Below, piece by piece: positions 19,162-27,878 of a stretch of DNA of 64,000 bases (its first letter is position 1; every line of letters begins with the position of its first letter). The stretch is taken from contig JAFEEG010000042.1 of the NCBI GenBank assembly GCA_018241225.1, positions 1-64,000 on the forward strand. Direction: 5' to 3'. The DNA is from Pseudomonadota bacterium (lineage in GTDB: Bacteria; Pseudomonadota; Gammaproteobacteria; Burkholderiales; Burkholderiaceae_C). A model generated the notes under the pieces. That model did not search any database, was not told the origin of the DNA, and saw only the letters and a list, made by a program, of their open reading frames with translations. The translations under genes were made by a program, and so were the position numbers.

Positions 19162-19800
19162 ATGGATTCGCTGTTCCCTCTTCCTGATCGCATCGAGCTG
19201 GCAGCCGGCGCGGTGCTGCTGCCCGGCGCCGGCCTGGCCGAGCAGGCATTGCTCGTATCAGCGCTCGAGTCCGTGCTGGCGCTGGCGCCACCCCGCCACA
19301 TGGTCACGCCCGGCGGCCAGTCGATGTCGGTGGCAATGAGCAACTGCGGGCGCCTGGGCTGGGTGAGCGACCGCGGCGGCTACCGCTACCAGTCCACCGA
19401 TCCCGATACCGGCCTGGCCTGGCCTGCCATGCCCGATTGCCTGGCCAGGCTGGCGCGCAGCGCAGCCGCGCGGGCCGGGTTCGAGGGCTTCGAGCCGGAC
19501 GCTTGCCTCATCAGCGTCTACACCCCGGGTGCCAGGCTCAGCCTCCACCAGGACAAGGATGAAGAGAACGTGGCTGGGCACCCCCTGGTTTCGTTGTCGC
19601 TGGGCCTGGGCGCCAGTTTCCAGCTCGGCGGCCTGGCGCGCGCGGACAAGCCGCTGAAGGTGCCGCTCGTGCACGGCGACGTGCTGATCTGGGGCGGGCC
19701 GTCGCGCCTTCGCTACCACGGCGTCGCCGCCTTGCCCGATGGCGAGCATCCCATGCTGGGCCGCCGACGCGTGAACCTGAGTTTTCGCAAGGCGGGCTGA
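19162..19800 (+). CDS. alkB: AlkB-type DNA/RNA demethylase
   Basis: Fe(II)/2-oxoglutarate dioxygenase that reverses N1-methyladenine and N3-methylcytosine damage. At 212 residues it matches family length. Iron ligands are H129 and D131 (HQDKDE) and H186 (RYHGV); R203-N205-R209 (RVNLSFR) binds 2-oxoglutarate. The substrate-lid sequence MSVAMSNCGRLGWVSDRGGYRY is typical of true AlkB. The start at 19162 gives the canonical MDSLFP beginning. No ada gene is visible in the window, so control by Ada is unknown. Confidence 0.93.
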   Translation: MDSLFPLPDRIELAAGAVLLPGAGLAEQALLVSALESVLALAPPRHMVTPGGQSMSVAMSNCGRLGWVSDRGGYRYQSTDPDTGLAWPAMPDCLARLARSAAARAGFEGFEPDACLISVYTPGARLSLHQDKDEENVAGHPLVSLSLGLGASFQLGGLARADKPLKVPLVHGDVLIWGGPSRLRYHGVAALPDGEHPMLGRRRVNLSFRKAG

Positions 19801-19956
19801 GCGGCCAGCCCCAGGCGCATCGTTGCGGTGCGCACCATGAGGCAGCCTGGCGCACCACGCACGGGCTTTAGGCACCAATATTGCTTTCCCATGCTGCGAG
19901 AGGTCGACAGACAAGCGATTCCGCACCATTCAAGAGCAATTGAGGCACCAAACTTC

Positions 19957-21159
19957 ATGGACGCACTAACTCAGGGCACAAACGCACTTTTCATTCTTCT
20001 GGGTGCCATCATGGTTCTGGCCATGCACGCCGGCTTCGCATTTCTGGAGCTGGGCACGGTGCGAAAGAAGAACCAGGTCAACGCGCTGGTCAAGATCCTG
20101 GTGGATTTTTCCGTTTCCACCGTCGTGTACTTTCTGGTGGGCTACGGCGTGGCCTATGGCACGCACTTCTTCGTGGGCGCGGAGCAATTGGCCCGGCAAA
20201 ACGGATATGAACTGGTGAAGTTCTTTTTCCTGCTGACCTTTGCGGCGGCCATTCCGGCGATCATTTCGGGCGGCATTGCCGAACGCGCCAAATTCTGGCC
20301 ACAGCTCATTGCCACGGCGGTGATCGTCGGCTTTGTATATCCACTTTTCGAAGGTATTGCCTGGAACAAGCACTTCGGAATTCAGGGTTGGATCGCCCAG
20401 TTCACCGGCAATGAATTCCATGACTTTGCCGGCTCCGTGGTGGTGCATGCCATGGGCGGCTGGCTCGCCCTGCCCGCCGTGCTGCTGCTGGGGGCTCGCC
20501 GCAACCGCTATCGCGGCGACGGCTCGCTCAGCGCCCATCCGCCGTCGAGCATTCCGTTTCTCGCGCTGGGTGCCTGGGTGCTTTGCGTGGGGTGGTTCGG
20601 CTTCAACGTGATGAGCGCGCAAACCATCGACAAGATCTCCGGCCTCGTGGCGGTGAACTCGCTGATGGCCATGGTCGGCGGCACGCTGTCTGCGCTGGTC
20701 CTGGGCCGCAACGACCCGGGCTTCGTCCACAACGGGCCCCTGGCCGGCCTGGTGGCCGTGTGCGCCGGCTCCGACCTCATGCACCCGCTGGGCGCGCTGG
20801 TCACCGGCGCGGTGGCCGGCGGCATCTTCGTGTGGATGTTCACCCTGACGCAGAACAAGTGGCGCGTGGACGACGTGCTGGGCGTGTGGCCCCTGCACGG
20901 GCTGTGCGGTGCCTGGGGCGGCATTGCCGCCGGCATCTTCGGCCAGCACGCGCTGGGCGGCCTTGGCGGGGTGAGCTTGGGCGCGCAGCTCCTCGGCGTC
21001 GTGATGGGCGTGGTGTGGGCACTGGTGGCCGGCACCGTGGTCTATGGGGCGCTCAAGGCCACGCTGGGGCTGCGCCTGTCGCACGAAGAGGAATACACCG
21101 GCGCCGACCTGTCCATTCACCACATCACCGCGACGCCGGAGCGCGAACCGACCTGGTGA
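19957..21159 (+). CDS. amt: Ammonium transporter (Amt/MEP/Rh family)
   Basis: Ammonium channel of the inner membrane, 400 residues, about 11 helices. FEGIAWN, the pore histidine region DFAGSVVVHAMGG and the second pore histidine HGLCGAWGGIAAG are hallmarks. The start at 19957 is preceded by TGAGG and gives the expected periplasmic N-terminus (MDALTQGTNALFILLGAIMV). No glnK gene lies next to it, unlike the usual glnK-amtB pair, so this may be a second or specialised copy. Confidence 0.93.
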   Translation: MDALTQGTNALFILLGAIMVLAMHAGFAFLELGTVRKKNQVNALVKILVDFSVSTVVYFLVGYGVAYGTHFFVGAEQLARQNGYELVKFFFLLTFAAAIPAIISGGIAERAKFWPQLIATAVIVGFVYPLFEGIAWNKHFGIQGWIAQFTGNEFHDFAGSVVVHAMGGWLALPAVLLLGARRNRYRGDGSLSAHPPSSIPFLALGAWVLCVGWFGFNVMSAQTIDKISGLVAVNSLMAMVGGTLSALVLGRNDPGFVHNGPLAGLVAVCAGSDLMHPLGALVTGAVAGGIFVWMFTLTQNKWRVDDVLGVWPLHGLCGAWGGIAAGIFGQHALGGLGGVSLGAQLLGVVMGVVWALVAGTVVYGALKATLGLRLSHEEEYTGADLSIHHITATPEREPTW

Positions 21160-21164
21160 TGGCG

Positions 21165-21188
21165 CCGCCGCGCCGGGCAGCGCGGCGG
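21165..21188. terminator. GC hairpin between convergent genes
   Basis: CCGCCGCGC/GCGCGGCGG with a 6-bp loop in the 42-bp gap between amt and the convergent aidB-like gene. There is no T-run; it could slow transcription from both sides. Confidence 0.45.
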
Positions 21189-21201
21189 ATCAAGCGTCGG
21201 C

Positions 21202-22854
21202 TCAGGCCGGCAGCGCGCGTTGCAGCAAGGCCTGCACGTCCATCTTGCGCGTGTCGACTGCGCCGACGACCCGGCCCCACTGCGAGTCGAATCGCGTGGC
21301 AATGAAGGCGTCGGCCACCGCCGCGGGCGCCTGCTGGCGCAGCAGCACCGCCTGGGCGCTGAGCACCAGGCGCTGGGCAAAGCGGCGGCCCAGGCCTTCG
21401 AGCTGCGCCGGGTCGGTGCCCAGCATCTCGCGCAGGGCCGCCACCTCGGCCAGCACGGGCGCGTCGTCCTTCGCGCCTTCGGCCAGTTCGTCCAGCAATG
21501 CAAAAGCCGCCTGCGGATCGCGGCCGATGGCGCGCATCACGTCCAGGCACATCACGTTGCCCGAGCCTTCCCAGATCGAGTTGACCGGCGCCTCGCGGAA
21601 CAGACGTGCCATCGGGCCGTTCTCGACATAGCCATTGCCGCCGAACACCTCCATGGCTTCGCCGGCAGCCTCGACGGCACGCTTGCACACCCAGAACTTG
21701 GCCGCGGGCGTCATGACGCGCTTCCACACATGCTGGGCCGGGTTGTCGCCCTGCTCGTAGGCCTGCGTCAGGCGCATGGCCAGCACCAGCGCGGCTTCGC
21801 TTTCCAGGGCCAGGTCGGCCAGCACGCCCTGCATGAGGGGCTGCTGCGCCAGCACGTTGCCGAAGGCCTTGCGCTGGCGAGCATAGGCAATGGCCTGCAC
21901 CACGGCCTGGCGCAGCATGGCGCTGCTGCCCAGCACGCAGTGCAGCCGGGTGTAGGTTGCCATCTCGATGATGGTGGGAATGCCGCGGCCCTCCTCGCCC
22001 ATCAGGATGCCCCAGGCGTCCTGGAACTCGACCTCGCTGCTGGAGTTGCTGCGGTTGCCCACCTTCTCCTTCAGGCGCTGGATGCGCACGGGGTTCTTGG
22101 TGCCGTCCGGCTTCCAGCGCGGCACGAAGAAACACGACGGGCCGCCATCGGCCGTGCGCGCGACCACCAGGTGGGCGTCGCACATGGGCGCCGAGAAGAA
22201 CCACTTGTGGCCACGAATGAGGTATTCGCCGCCGCGCCCGCCGGCGCCGATGGGTGTGGCGGTGGTGGTATTGGCACGCACGTCGGAGCCGCCCTGCTTC
22301 TCGGTCATGCCCATGCCGATCCAGATGGAGCTCTTCTGCTCGATCGGCACGTCGCGCGGGTCGTAGCTGTTGCTCATCAGCTTGTCGCCGTACCTGGCCC
22401 ACAGGCCCGGCTCCTTGCTGAGCACCGGAATGGAGGCCTGCGTCATGGACAGGGGGCACATGGAGCCGGCTTCCACCTGGCCTTCCATGTAGAAATGCGC
22501 CGCCCAGGCCGTCCAGCGGCCGGCCTGGTTCGGGTTCTGGAAAGCCAGGGACACCGAGCCGGCCTGGCGATGCATGCGCATCAGTTCGTGCCAGCTGGGG
22601 TGGAACTCGACACGGTCCACGCGACGGCCGCGCGCGTCGAAGGCGTCGAACTCCGGTTCATGCTTGTTGGCCTGGGCCGCCCATTGCCAGGTCTGGGCGG
22701 CGCCCAGCTTGCCGCCGTAGCTGGCCAGCGAGTCGCCGGCCCAGCCGGCGCCGGCGCGTGCGACGGCTTCGCGCAGCGCAGCATCGGTGGCAAAGAGGTT
22801 GTAGTCGGTCAGCTCGTCGTACTGGTTGCTGATGTCGTGGGTTTCCCAATTCAT
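21202..22854 (-). CDS. aidB: AidB-like acyl-CoA dehydrogenase
   Basis: Flavoprotein of the acyl-CoA dehydrogenase superfamily, 550 residues, about 150 longer than ordinary members because of an N-terminal extension and C-terminal tail. MGMTEKQGGSDVRANTT around 180 is the AidB signature, and LFREAPVNSIWEGSGNV the FAD/quaternary motif. E. coli AidB binds DNA and protects against alkylation; related proteins may instead oxidise branched acyl-CoA. Its gene is two genes from alkB, which fits an alkylation role but does not prove it. It is divergent from the DUF2092 lipoprotein gene. Confidence 0.82.
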   Translation of the reverse strand: MNWETHDISNQYDELTDYNLFATDAALREAVARAGAGWAGDSLASYGGKLGAAQTWQWAAQANKHEPEFDAFDARGRRVDRVEFHPSWHELMRMHRQAGSVSLAFQNPNQAGRWTAWAAHFYMEGQVEAGSMCPLSMTQASIPVLSKEPGLWARYGDKLMSNSYDPRDVPIEQKSSIWIGMGMTEKQGGSDVRANTTTATPIGAGGRGGEYLIRGHKWFFSAPMCDAHLVVARTADGGPSCFFVPRWKPDGTKNPVRIQRLKEKVGNRSNSSSEVEFQDAWGILMGEEGRGIPTIIEMATYTRLHCVLGSSAMLRQAVVQAIAYARQRKAFGNVLAQQPLMQGVLADLALESEAALVLAMRLTQAYEQGDNPAQHVWKRVMTPAAKFWVCKRAVEAAGEAMEVFGGNGYVENGPMARLFREAPVNSIWEGSGNVMCLDVMRAIGRDPQAAFALLDELAEGAKDDAPVLAEVAALREMLGTDPAQLEGLGRRFAQRLVLSAQAVLLRQQAPAAVADAFIATRFDSQWGRVVGAVDTRKMDVQALLQRALPA

Positions 22855-23061
22855 GGTGCGTCGTCCCCGGTTTGTTCAATGGCAATGATTTTTCAAAGTC
22901 TAGGCAATACCCGGGCACAGGGTGTTCGGATTTGTCCTGCGAGCCAAAGCCGGGCTGCAAGGCGCGCCTGTTCGTGTTCTGGCGCCGATCGATTTGACAT
23001 CGACAGGGGGCACCTGCCAGACTGCCTCGCCCCGTATAGAAGAGCCAACGAGGAGGTCCCA

Positions 23062-23928
23062 TTGAGTAAGCCGAAAGCCGCGGCGCCCTGCTGGCGCGGC
23101 CGCCCCTGCCTGACTTGTGCGGCCGTCGTCGGCGCGCTGTTGCTGGCCGGTTGTTCGACTATGGGGGCCGGCAATGGCGCACCTGCCGCCACAGCGGCGG
23201 CCGCATCGGGCGGCCCGGCAAGGGCGTCCCAGGCCGCCCCGGAGCGCAACCCGGCGGTATTCGAGCGACTGCAGCAGATGAGCGCCTACCTGCGTTCGCT
23301 CAAGTCCTTCCAGGTGACCTCGCAGACCACCATCGACGAGGTGCTGGACACGGGCCAGAAGGTCCAGTTCGGCGGCACGGTCGGCTACCGGTACGTGGCG
23401 CCCGACAAGCTGCGCGCCATGCTGCGCAACGACCGCACCTGGCGCGACTTCTACTACGACGGCAAGACGATCACGCAGGTGGCACCCCGCATGAACTACT
23501 ACGCCAGCGTGCCGGCCACGGGTTCGGTCGCCAGCCTGCTGGCCAGGCTCTCGGGCGACTACGACATCGACCTGCCGCTGGCCGACCTGTTCACCTGGGG
23601 CACCAGCGACGACAGCATCAGCAGTGTGAGCTCCGCCGTGCTCGTTGGCCCAGCCATCATCGACGGGGCCGACTGCGACCACTTTGCCCTGCGCCAGAAC
23701 GGCGTCGACTGGCAGGTCTGGGTGCAGCGCGGTGCCCAGCCGCTGCCCCGCAAGCTGATCATCACCACCACCGACGTCGCGCAGCAGCCGCAGTACACCG
23801 CGCAACTGAGCTGGTTCACGTCCATCAAGCCACGAGCCAACGAGTTCACCTACGTACCCGGCAAAGGCGCGATCCGCATCACCCAGCTGCCTGTGATCAA
23901 GCCGCAGTCCACGGCAGCCGCCAGGTGA
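23062..23928 (+). CDS. DUF2092 lipoprotein
   Basis: Predicted periplasmic lipoprotein of 288 residues. The lipobox is LLAGCS, after a 25-residue basic-hydrophobic leader. The mature domain begins with QQMSAYLRSLKSFQV and contains FYYDGKTITQV, PMNYYA-like and LADLFTWGT segments diagnostic of DUF2092, a LolA/LppX-like half-barrel. The start is TTG at 23062, chosen because GAGGAGG lies five bases upstream and the frame then gives a clean leader; no ATG fits. A small exported protein follows 19 bp later. Confidence 0.83.
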   Translation: MSKPKAAAPCWRGRPCLTCAAVVGALLLAGCSTMGAGNGAPAATAAAASGGPARASQAAPERNPAVFERLQQMSAYLRSLKSFQVTSQTTIDEVLDTGQKVQFGGTVGYRYVAPDKLRAMLRNDRTWRDFYYDGKTITQVAPRMNYYASVPATGSVASLLARLSGDYDIDLPLADLFTWGTSDDSISSVSSAVLVGPAIIDGADCDHFALRQNGVDWQVWVQRGAQPLPRKLIITTTDVAQQPQYTAQLSWFTSIKPRANEFTYVPGKGAIRITQLPVIKPQSTAAAR

Positions 23929-23947
23929 CGAGCGGGAGGAAATCGAC

Positions 23948-24373
23948 ATGAACGGCAATGCTCAAGAAAAGACGCACAGTTCCGCACGTGTGCTCGTGGT
24001 CGGTGCAGTGCTTGTCCTGCTGGCCACCGATGCAGCCATGGCAGCGGCAGGAAGCACACGCACATCGGTCAACCGCAGTGCCAGCGTGAACCACGCGAGC
24101 GACATCAACCGCACGACCAACGTCAACGTCAACCGGAACGTGAATGTCGACGTGGATGCGGACCGCAACTGGCACCCGGTCGCGACCGCCGCCGTGACCA
24201 CCGCTGCGGTCGCCACCACGGCCGCGGTCATCGGGTCGGTTACGCGCACCCTGCCCCCGGCGTGCGTGCCGGTGCAGATGGGTGCGGTGGTCTACCAGCA
24301 GTGCGGCGGCGCGTACTACCAGCCGCAGTACGTGGGCACGACCGTGCAGTACGTGGTGGTGTCGCCGCCCTGA
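23948..24373 (+). CDS. Small exported Asn/Val-rich protein
   Basis: A 141-residue protein with a signal peptide (hydrophobic about 15-33, cut near AMAAAG). A repetitive Asn/Val/Arg/Ser stretch follows (NRSASVNHASDINRTTNVN, then NVNRNVNVDVDADRNW), then an Ala/Thr-rich hydrophobic segment (about 77-100) and a Tyr/Gln C-terminus with two cysteines. It follows the DUF2092 gene and has GGGAGGAAA before its ATG. The pair probably acts together in the envelope. Function unknown. Confidence 0.75.
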   Translation: MNGNAQEKTHSSARVLVVGAVLVLLATDAAMAAAGSTRTSVNRSASVNHASDINRTTNVNVNRNVNVDVDADRNWHPVATAAVTTAAVATTAAVIGSVTRTLPPACVPVQMGAVVYQQCGGAYYQPQYVGTTVQYVVVSPP

Positions 24374-24396
24374 GCGCGAACTTGCCTCGGCCCTAG

Positions 24397-24420
24397 AAGC
24401 GGCGCTAGAAGCCGCTTTCT
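24397..24420 (+). terminator. Terminator between convergent operons
   Basis: AAGCGGC (24397-24403) and GCCGCTT (24411-24417) with a short loop, followed by TCT. It overlaps the last codons of the convergent M50-HlyD gene. Confidence 0.5.
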
Positions 24421-26513
24421 CGCCGCAATACCGCCAGCGCGTTGGTCACGCCCTTGACCAGCAGGCTGCTGCGCGCACCGTCGATCTGCAACTGGCCGCG
24501 CGTTTCCTGCCGCGCGGGCGGCGGCCCGTCCAGCTGCACCAGCACATGGAACAGCGAGGGCGTGGGCACCAGCGCTTCTTCCTGCTTGGTCGTGGCCAGG
24601 GGGCCGCCGTGGCGGGAAGAAAGCATGGCATGTTCGAGTTGCGCCACGCGCGTGCTGCCAATGGCCAGCACCTTGCCCTCGATGGGCGTGACCTGGCCTT
24701 CGGGATAGAAGCGCACCTCGGCCCCGACCTGGATGCGGTGCACTTCGTCGGGCTTGACATAGCCGTCCACCTGCCAGCTCGACGGGTCGTAGAGCACGCC
24801 CAGCGCACTGCGCACACCCGTCCACTGGCCCGCCTGCCAGTTCGGATCGACGTCCCGCCACAGGCCATCGAATGGCGCCTGCAGACTCAGCCGCTCGATT
24901 TCGGAGCGCGCCGCGCGCACTTCCTGCAACTGCACGTCCAGGCGTTGGCGCGTGGCAGCCTCCTCGTCCAACCCGGCCGGGTCGGCCAGCAGCCCCAGCA
25001 GGCGGGCGTCGTAGCTGCGCGCACCAGCGTCGCTGCGCTGCAGGCGCTCGACGATGTCGGGCTGCCCCAGCGACACCAGGAGATCGCCCTTGTGCACCGT
25101 GCCGACCGGCCGGATCTCGCGGATGAGTGCGGGGTATGGCGCATACACCCTCAGCTGGCGCTCGGCACGGGCCATGCCCCAGGCATGGATCTGGGTCTGC
25201 CACGGCAAGGCCAGCAGCAGCACGAACAGGAAGACAAGGCCTGCGAGAAGGAATCGACGTGACATGGGAACGGCCGTGCGCCTGGCCCACCACTGGCGAA
25301 GTTCACGCCAGACGGGCAGCATGATGAACCAGGTGATTTCCACCAGGAAAAGAAAGATGCCCAGCACCTTGAAGAACAGCAGGTACACCGCCACCGCGAT
25401 GCCCGCGAACAGCACGAGCCGGTAGATCCAGGTGCCGATGGCAAAGGCCACCAGCGCGCGCCGCTGCCGCGTTGGAAAAGCCTCGGGCCAGGGCTCGTCC
25501 AGGCCCAGGATGCCTCGGCGCAGCGCCGTGCGCGCCTGGGCGCCCGCGCGCTCGTGCAGGTTGGGAAAGTCCAGCAGGTCCGACAGGATGAAGTAGCCGT
25601 CGAAGCGCATGAACGGGCTGGCATTGAGCGTCAGCGACAGGATCCAGTTGGTGGTGGCCAGGTAGAAGAAGGCGTCGCGCAGCGCACCCGGCTCGCTCAG
25701 CGCCCAGCCCAGCGTGGCCAGCGCCGCAATGGAAAGCTCGGTGAGAATGCCCGCGCTCGCAATGGCCAGGCGGGCGCGCGCGCTGCGCAGCTTCCAGGCT
25801 TCACCTGTGTCGGTGTAGAGCATGGGCCACAGCACCACGAAGGCCACGCCCATGTGGGCCACCTTGAGTCCCAGTCGGGTGGCCACCAGCGCATGTCCCA
25901 TTTCATGCAGCGTCTTGCCCACGGCAAGCGCCAGCGCAAAACCAAGCGCGCCTTCGGCCGAGAAGGAATCGAGCACCGCGTTCTTGAATGCGTCCCACTG
26001 GTGCGCGACAAGAACAAGCCCGAGCAGGCCCAGGGCCAGGACCAGCCATGCCATCAGCGGATGGAACAACCAGTCCAGCAGCCCGGCCAGCCGCTCGAGC
26101 AGGCGCTGCGGCCGCACCAGCGGAATGCGGAAGAACAGGTAGTGATGCAGCCACCCCTTCCAGCTCAGGAATGGATTGCCCTCGCTGCGCGCACGCAGCC
26201 GGTCCACCGCCTGCCAGCCAGGCCGAAGCAACTGGTTGTGCTCCAGGAACTGCTGGAAAGCCAGCACCTGCTCGACATCAGGCTTGAGCGCGGTCTGGCT
26301 GGCAATTTGCTCGCTGATGCGCCGCGGAGTCTGGCCCCAGCGCAGGAGGCATTCGAATTCGAACCAGCCGATGCGGTAGAAGCGGTTGACCACCGTGTCT
26401 TGAATGACCCAGCTGGGCGCGCCGTCCGGGCCGGCGGCTGCTTCGCCCAGGCGCAGGTCCTCGCGCAGGGGCGCCAGAGGCAAGTCGGCGGCCATGGCGG
26501 CGGCGTTGAGCAT
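24405..26513 (-). CDS. PqqD-like / M50 metalloprotease / HlyD adaptor fusion
   Basis: A 702-residue three-part protein. Residues about 33-100 resemble a PqqD-type winged helix, the fold that recognises modified-peptide precursors. Residues about 145-440 are a multi-helix S2P-like protease with zinc ligands in HEMGH (203-207) and the third ligand D305 in NASPFMRFDGY. Residues about 440-702 form a periplasmic HlyD adaptor with biotinyl-lipoyl halves and a coiled coil. Similar putative peptide zinc metalloproteases occur in export loci. It is last in a four-gene operon with TolC and two HlyD-type proteins. No ABC transporter gene is present. Whether the protease cleaves a substrate or only forms a membrane scaffold is unknown. 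Confidence 0.82.
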   Translation of the reverse strand: MLNAAAMAADLPLAPLREDLRLGEAAAGPDGAPSWVIQDTVVNRFYRIGWFEFECLLRWGQTPRRISEQIASQTALKPDVEQVLAFQQFLEHNQLLRPGWQAVDRLRARSEGNPFLSWKGWLHHYLFFRIPLVRPQRLLERLAGLLDWLFHPLMAWLVLALGLLGLVLVAHQWDAFKNAVLDSFSAEGALGFALALAVGKTLHEMGHALVATRLGLKVAHMGVAFVVLWPMLYTDTGEAWKLRSARARLAIASAGILTELSIAALATLGWALSEPGALRDAFFYLATTNWILSLTLNASPFMRFDGYFILSDLLDFPNLHERAGAQARTALRRGILGLDEPWPEAFPTRQRRALVAFAIGTWIYRLVLFAGIAVAVYLLFFKVLGIFLFLVEITWFIMLPVWRELRQWWARRTAVPMSRRFLLAGLVFLFVLLLALPWQTQIHAWGMARAERQLRVYAPYPALIREIRPVGTVHKGDLLVSLGQPDIVERLQRSDAGARSYDARLLGLLADPAGLDEEAATRQRLDVQLQEVRAARSEIERLSLQAPFDGLWRDVDPNWQAGQWTGVRSALGVLYDPSSWQVDGYVKPDEVHRIQVGAEVRFYPEGQVTPIEGKVLAIGSTRVAQLEHAMLSSRHGGPLATTKQEEALVPTPSLFHVLVQLDGPPPARQETRGQLQIDGARSSLLVKGVTNALAVLRRESGF

Positions 26514-26528
26514 GGCGCCCTGCCCCCT

Positions 26529-27878
26529 CTACCAGCCCAGCCAGGCCCGAGCGGCAGCAATGGGCCGGCGCAGCAGGTAGTAGCCCAGCACAACGCGCTC
26601 GCCATACAGCTTGGCGGTGCCGTGCAGGCCCAGGCGGCGCGCGGCCTCGTCGCCGTCCTCGATGCTGACCAGAAGCCGATAGGCCACGACGCTTTCCTCG
26701 TTCAGGCGCGCCTGGTAGCTGGTCTCGAGAATCTTGCCGTGCAATGGTTGCAGCGGATAGGCCGTGAGATAGAGCGTGACCGGCGCGCCCACCTCCAGCG
26801 CAATGGCATCGGCCACCGGCAACTGCACCCGCATGGCGGGCTGCGACGGGTCGGCCACGAGCAGGATGCGCTCGCCCGTCACCACGGGCTTGCCTAGCCA
26901 GTCGTTCGGGTCGCTGTACACCGCCACGCCCGAGCGCGGCGCCACCACCTGCGTGCGCTCGAGCTGCGCGAGCACGCCCGACAGCTCGGATCGCCGCTGC
27001 TGCGCCTTGCCTGTGAGCACCGTCAGCTCGCCCTTGCTCTGCGGGTTGTCGAAGGCGCGCTGGCTGGCTGCCACCAACTCGGCGTCGGCCACGGCAACTT
27101 CCTTGCGCAGCACGTCGGCACGGGTGCGCAAGGTGGTCTCGTCCAGGTTGAACAGTGGCGCGCCTTCCGTCACGGCCTGATTGGGCCGCACGTGCATCTG
27201 GGCGATCACGCCGTCGATGGGAGAGCTGATGATCTGCGCATTGCGCGAGACGATCTCGGCCGGCGCCAGCGCCGTCTGCCGAACCGGCAGCAGCAGCAAC
27301 GCGGCCAGGACGGCCAGCGCCACCAGCAGTTGCTTGCGGCTGGGGCGCCAGCCCTTGAGGCGCCCTTGCCCACTGAGCGACGACCAGCAATACGACCAGG
27401 TCTGGAACAGGCCCTGGAGAATGGGCACGAGCCCGTCCTGCACCGGCTCGTCGAGCAGGAACACGATCAGGCCCAGGCGTTGGCCGCTCTTGCCGTGAAT
27501 GGGCACGCACCACGCGCCTTCGGGCCACCACTCGGCCCAGCCGTCCGACACTTCGGGCGGTGCGTCCAGTTCGCCGCGCGCCAGCCAGGTGGGCGCCGCC
27601 GTTGTCACGTGCCCGGCCAACCAGGGCACCGTGCGGCGCAGCCAAACCAGGTAGGGCGAATCTTCCTGCGGCTTGGCCAGGCCCGAGACGCACAGCAGCT
27701 CGTACTGGCTTGGCGCATGTTGGGCGAACACCAGCGCCTGGCGGAATCGAAGCAGCGGATAAGCGTCGTTCGCGATGCTGAACGCCAGGGCGTTGAGCGA
27801 GTCGGCCGCCATGGCCTTGTCGCGCAACGCGCCCAGCGTGAGCAGCAGTTGCGAAGGTATCTGGGCGCGGTCGTTCAC
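26529..27878 (-). CDS. GAF-like N-domain plus HlyD membrane-fusion protein
   Basis: 449 residues. The N-terminal 170 residues look like a cytoplasmic GAF-type sensor (AWCVPIHGKSGQRLGLIVFLLDEP is a GAF-like strand-loop-strand). A transmembrane helix (about 186-205) follows. The periplasmic part begins with APAEIVSRNAQIISSPIDGVIAQMHV, the lipoyl half-motif of HlyD proteins, then a helical hairpin and the second lipoyl half. A cytosolic sensor on an adaptor is unusual and suggests signal-gated export. It begins within the end of the preceding hlyD gene (4-bp overlap) and ends 15 bp before the M50 gene. Confidence 0.78.
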   Translation of the reverse strand: MNDRAQIPSQLLLTLGALRDKAMAADSLNALAFSIANDAYPLLRFRQALVFAQHAPSQYELLCVSGLAKPQEDSPYLVWLRRTVPWLAGHVTTAAPTWLARGELDAPPEVSDGWAEWWPEGAWCVPIHGKSGQRLGLIVFLLDEPVQDGLVPILQGLFQTWSYCWSSLSGQGRLKGWRPSRKQLLVALAVLAALLLLPVRQTALAPAEIVSRNAQIISSPIDGVIAQMHVRPNQAVTEGAPLFNLDETTLRTRADVLRKEVAVADAELVAASQRAFDNPQSKGELTVLTGKAQQRRSELSGVLAQLERTQVVAPRSGVAVYSDPNDWLGKPVVTGERILLVADPSQPAMRVQLPVADAIALEVGAPVTLYLTAYPLQPLHGKILETSYQARLNEESVVAYRLLVSIEDGDEAARRLGLHGTAKLYGERVVLGYYLLRRPIAAARAWLGW

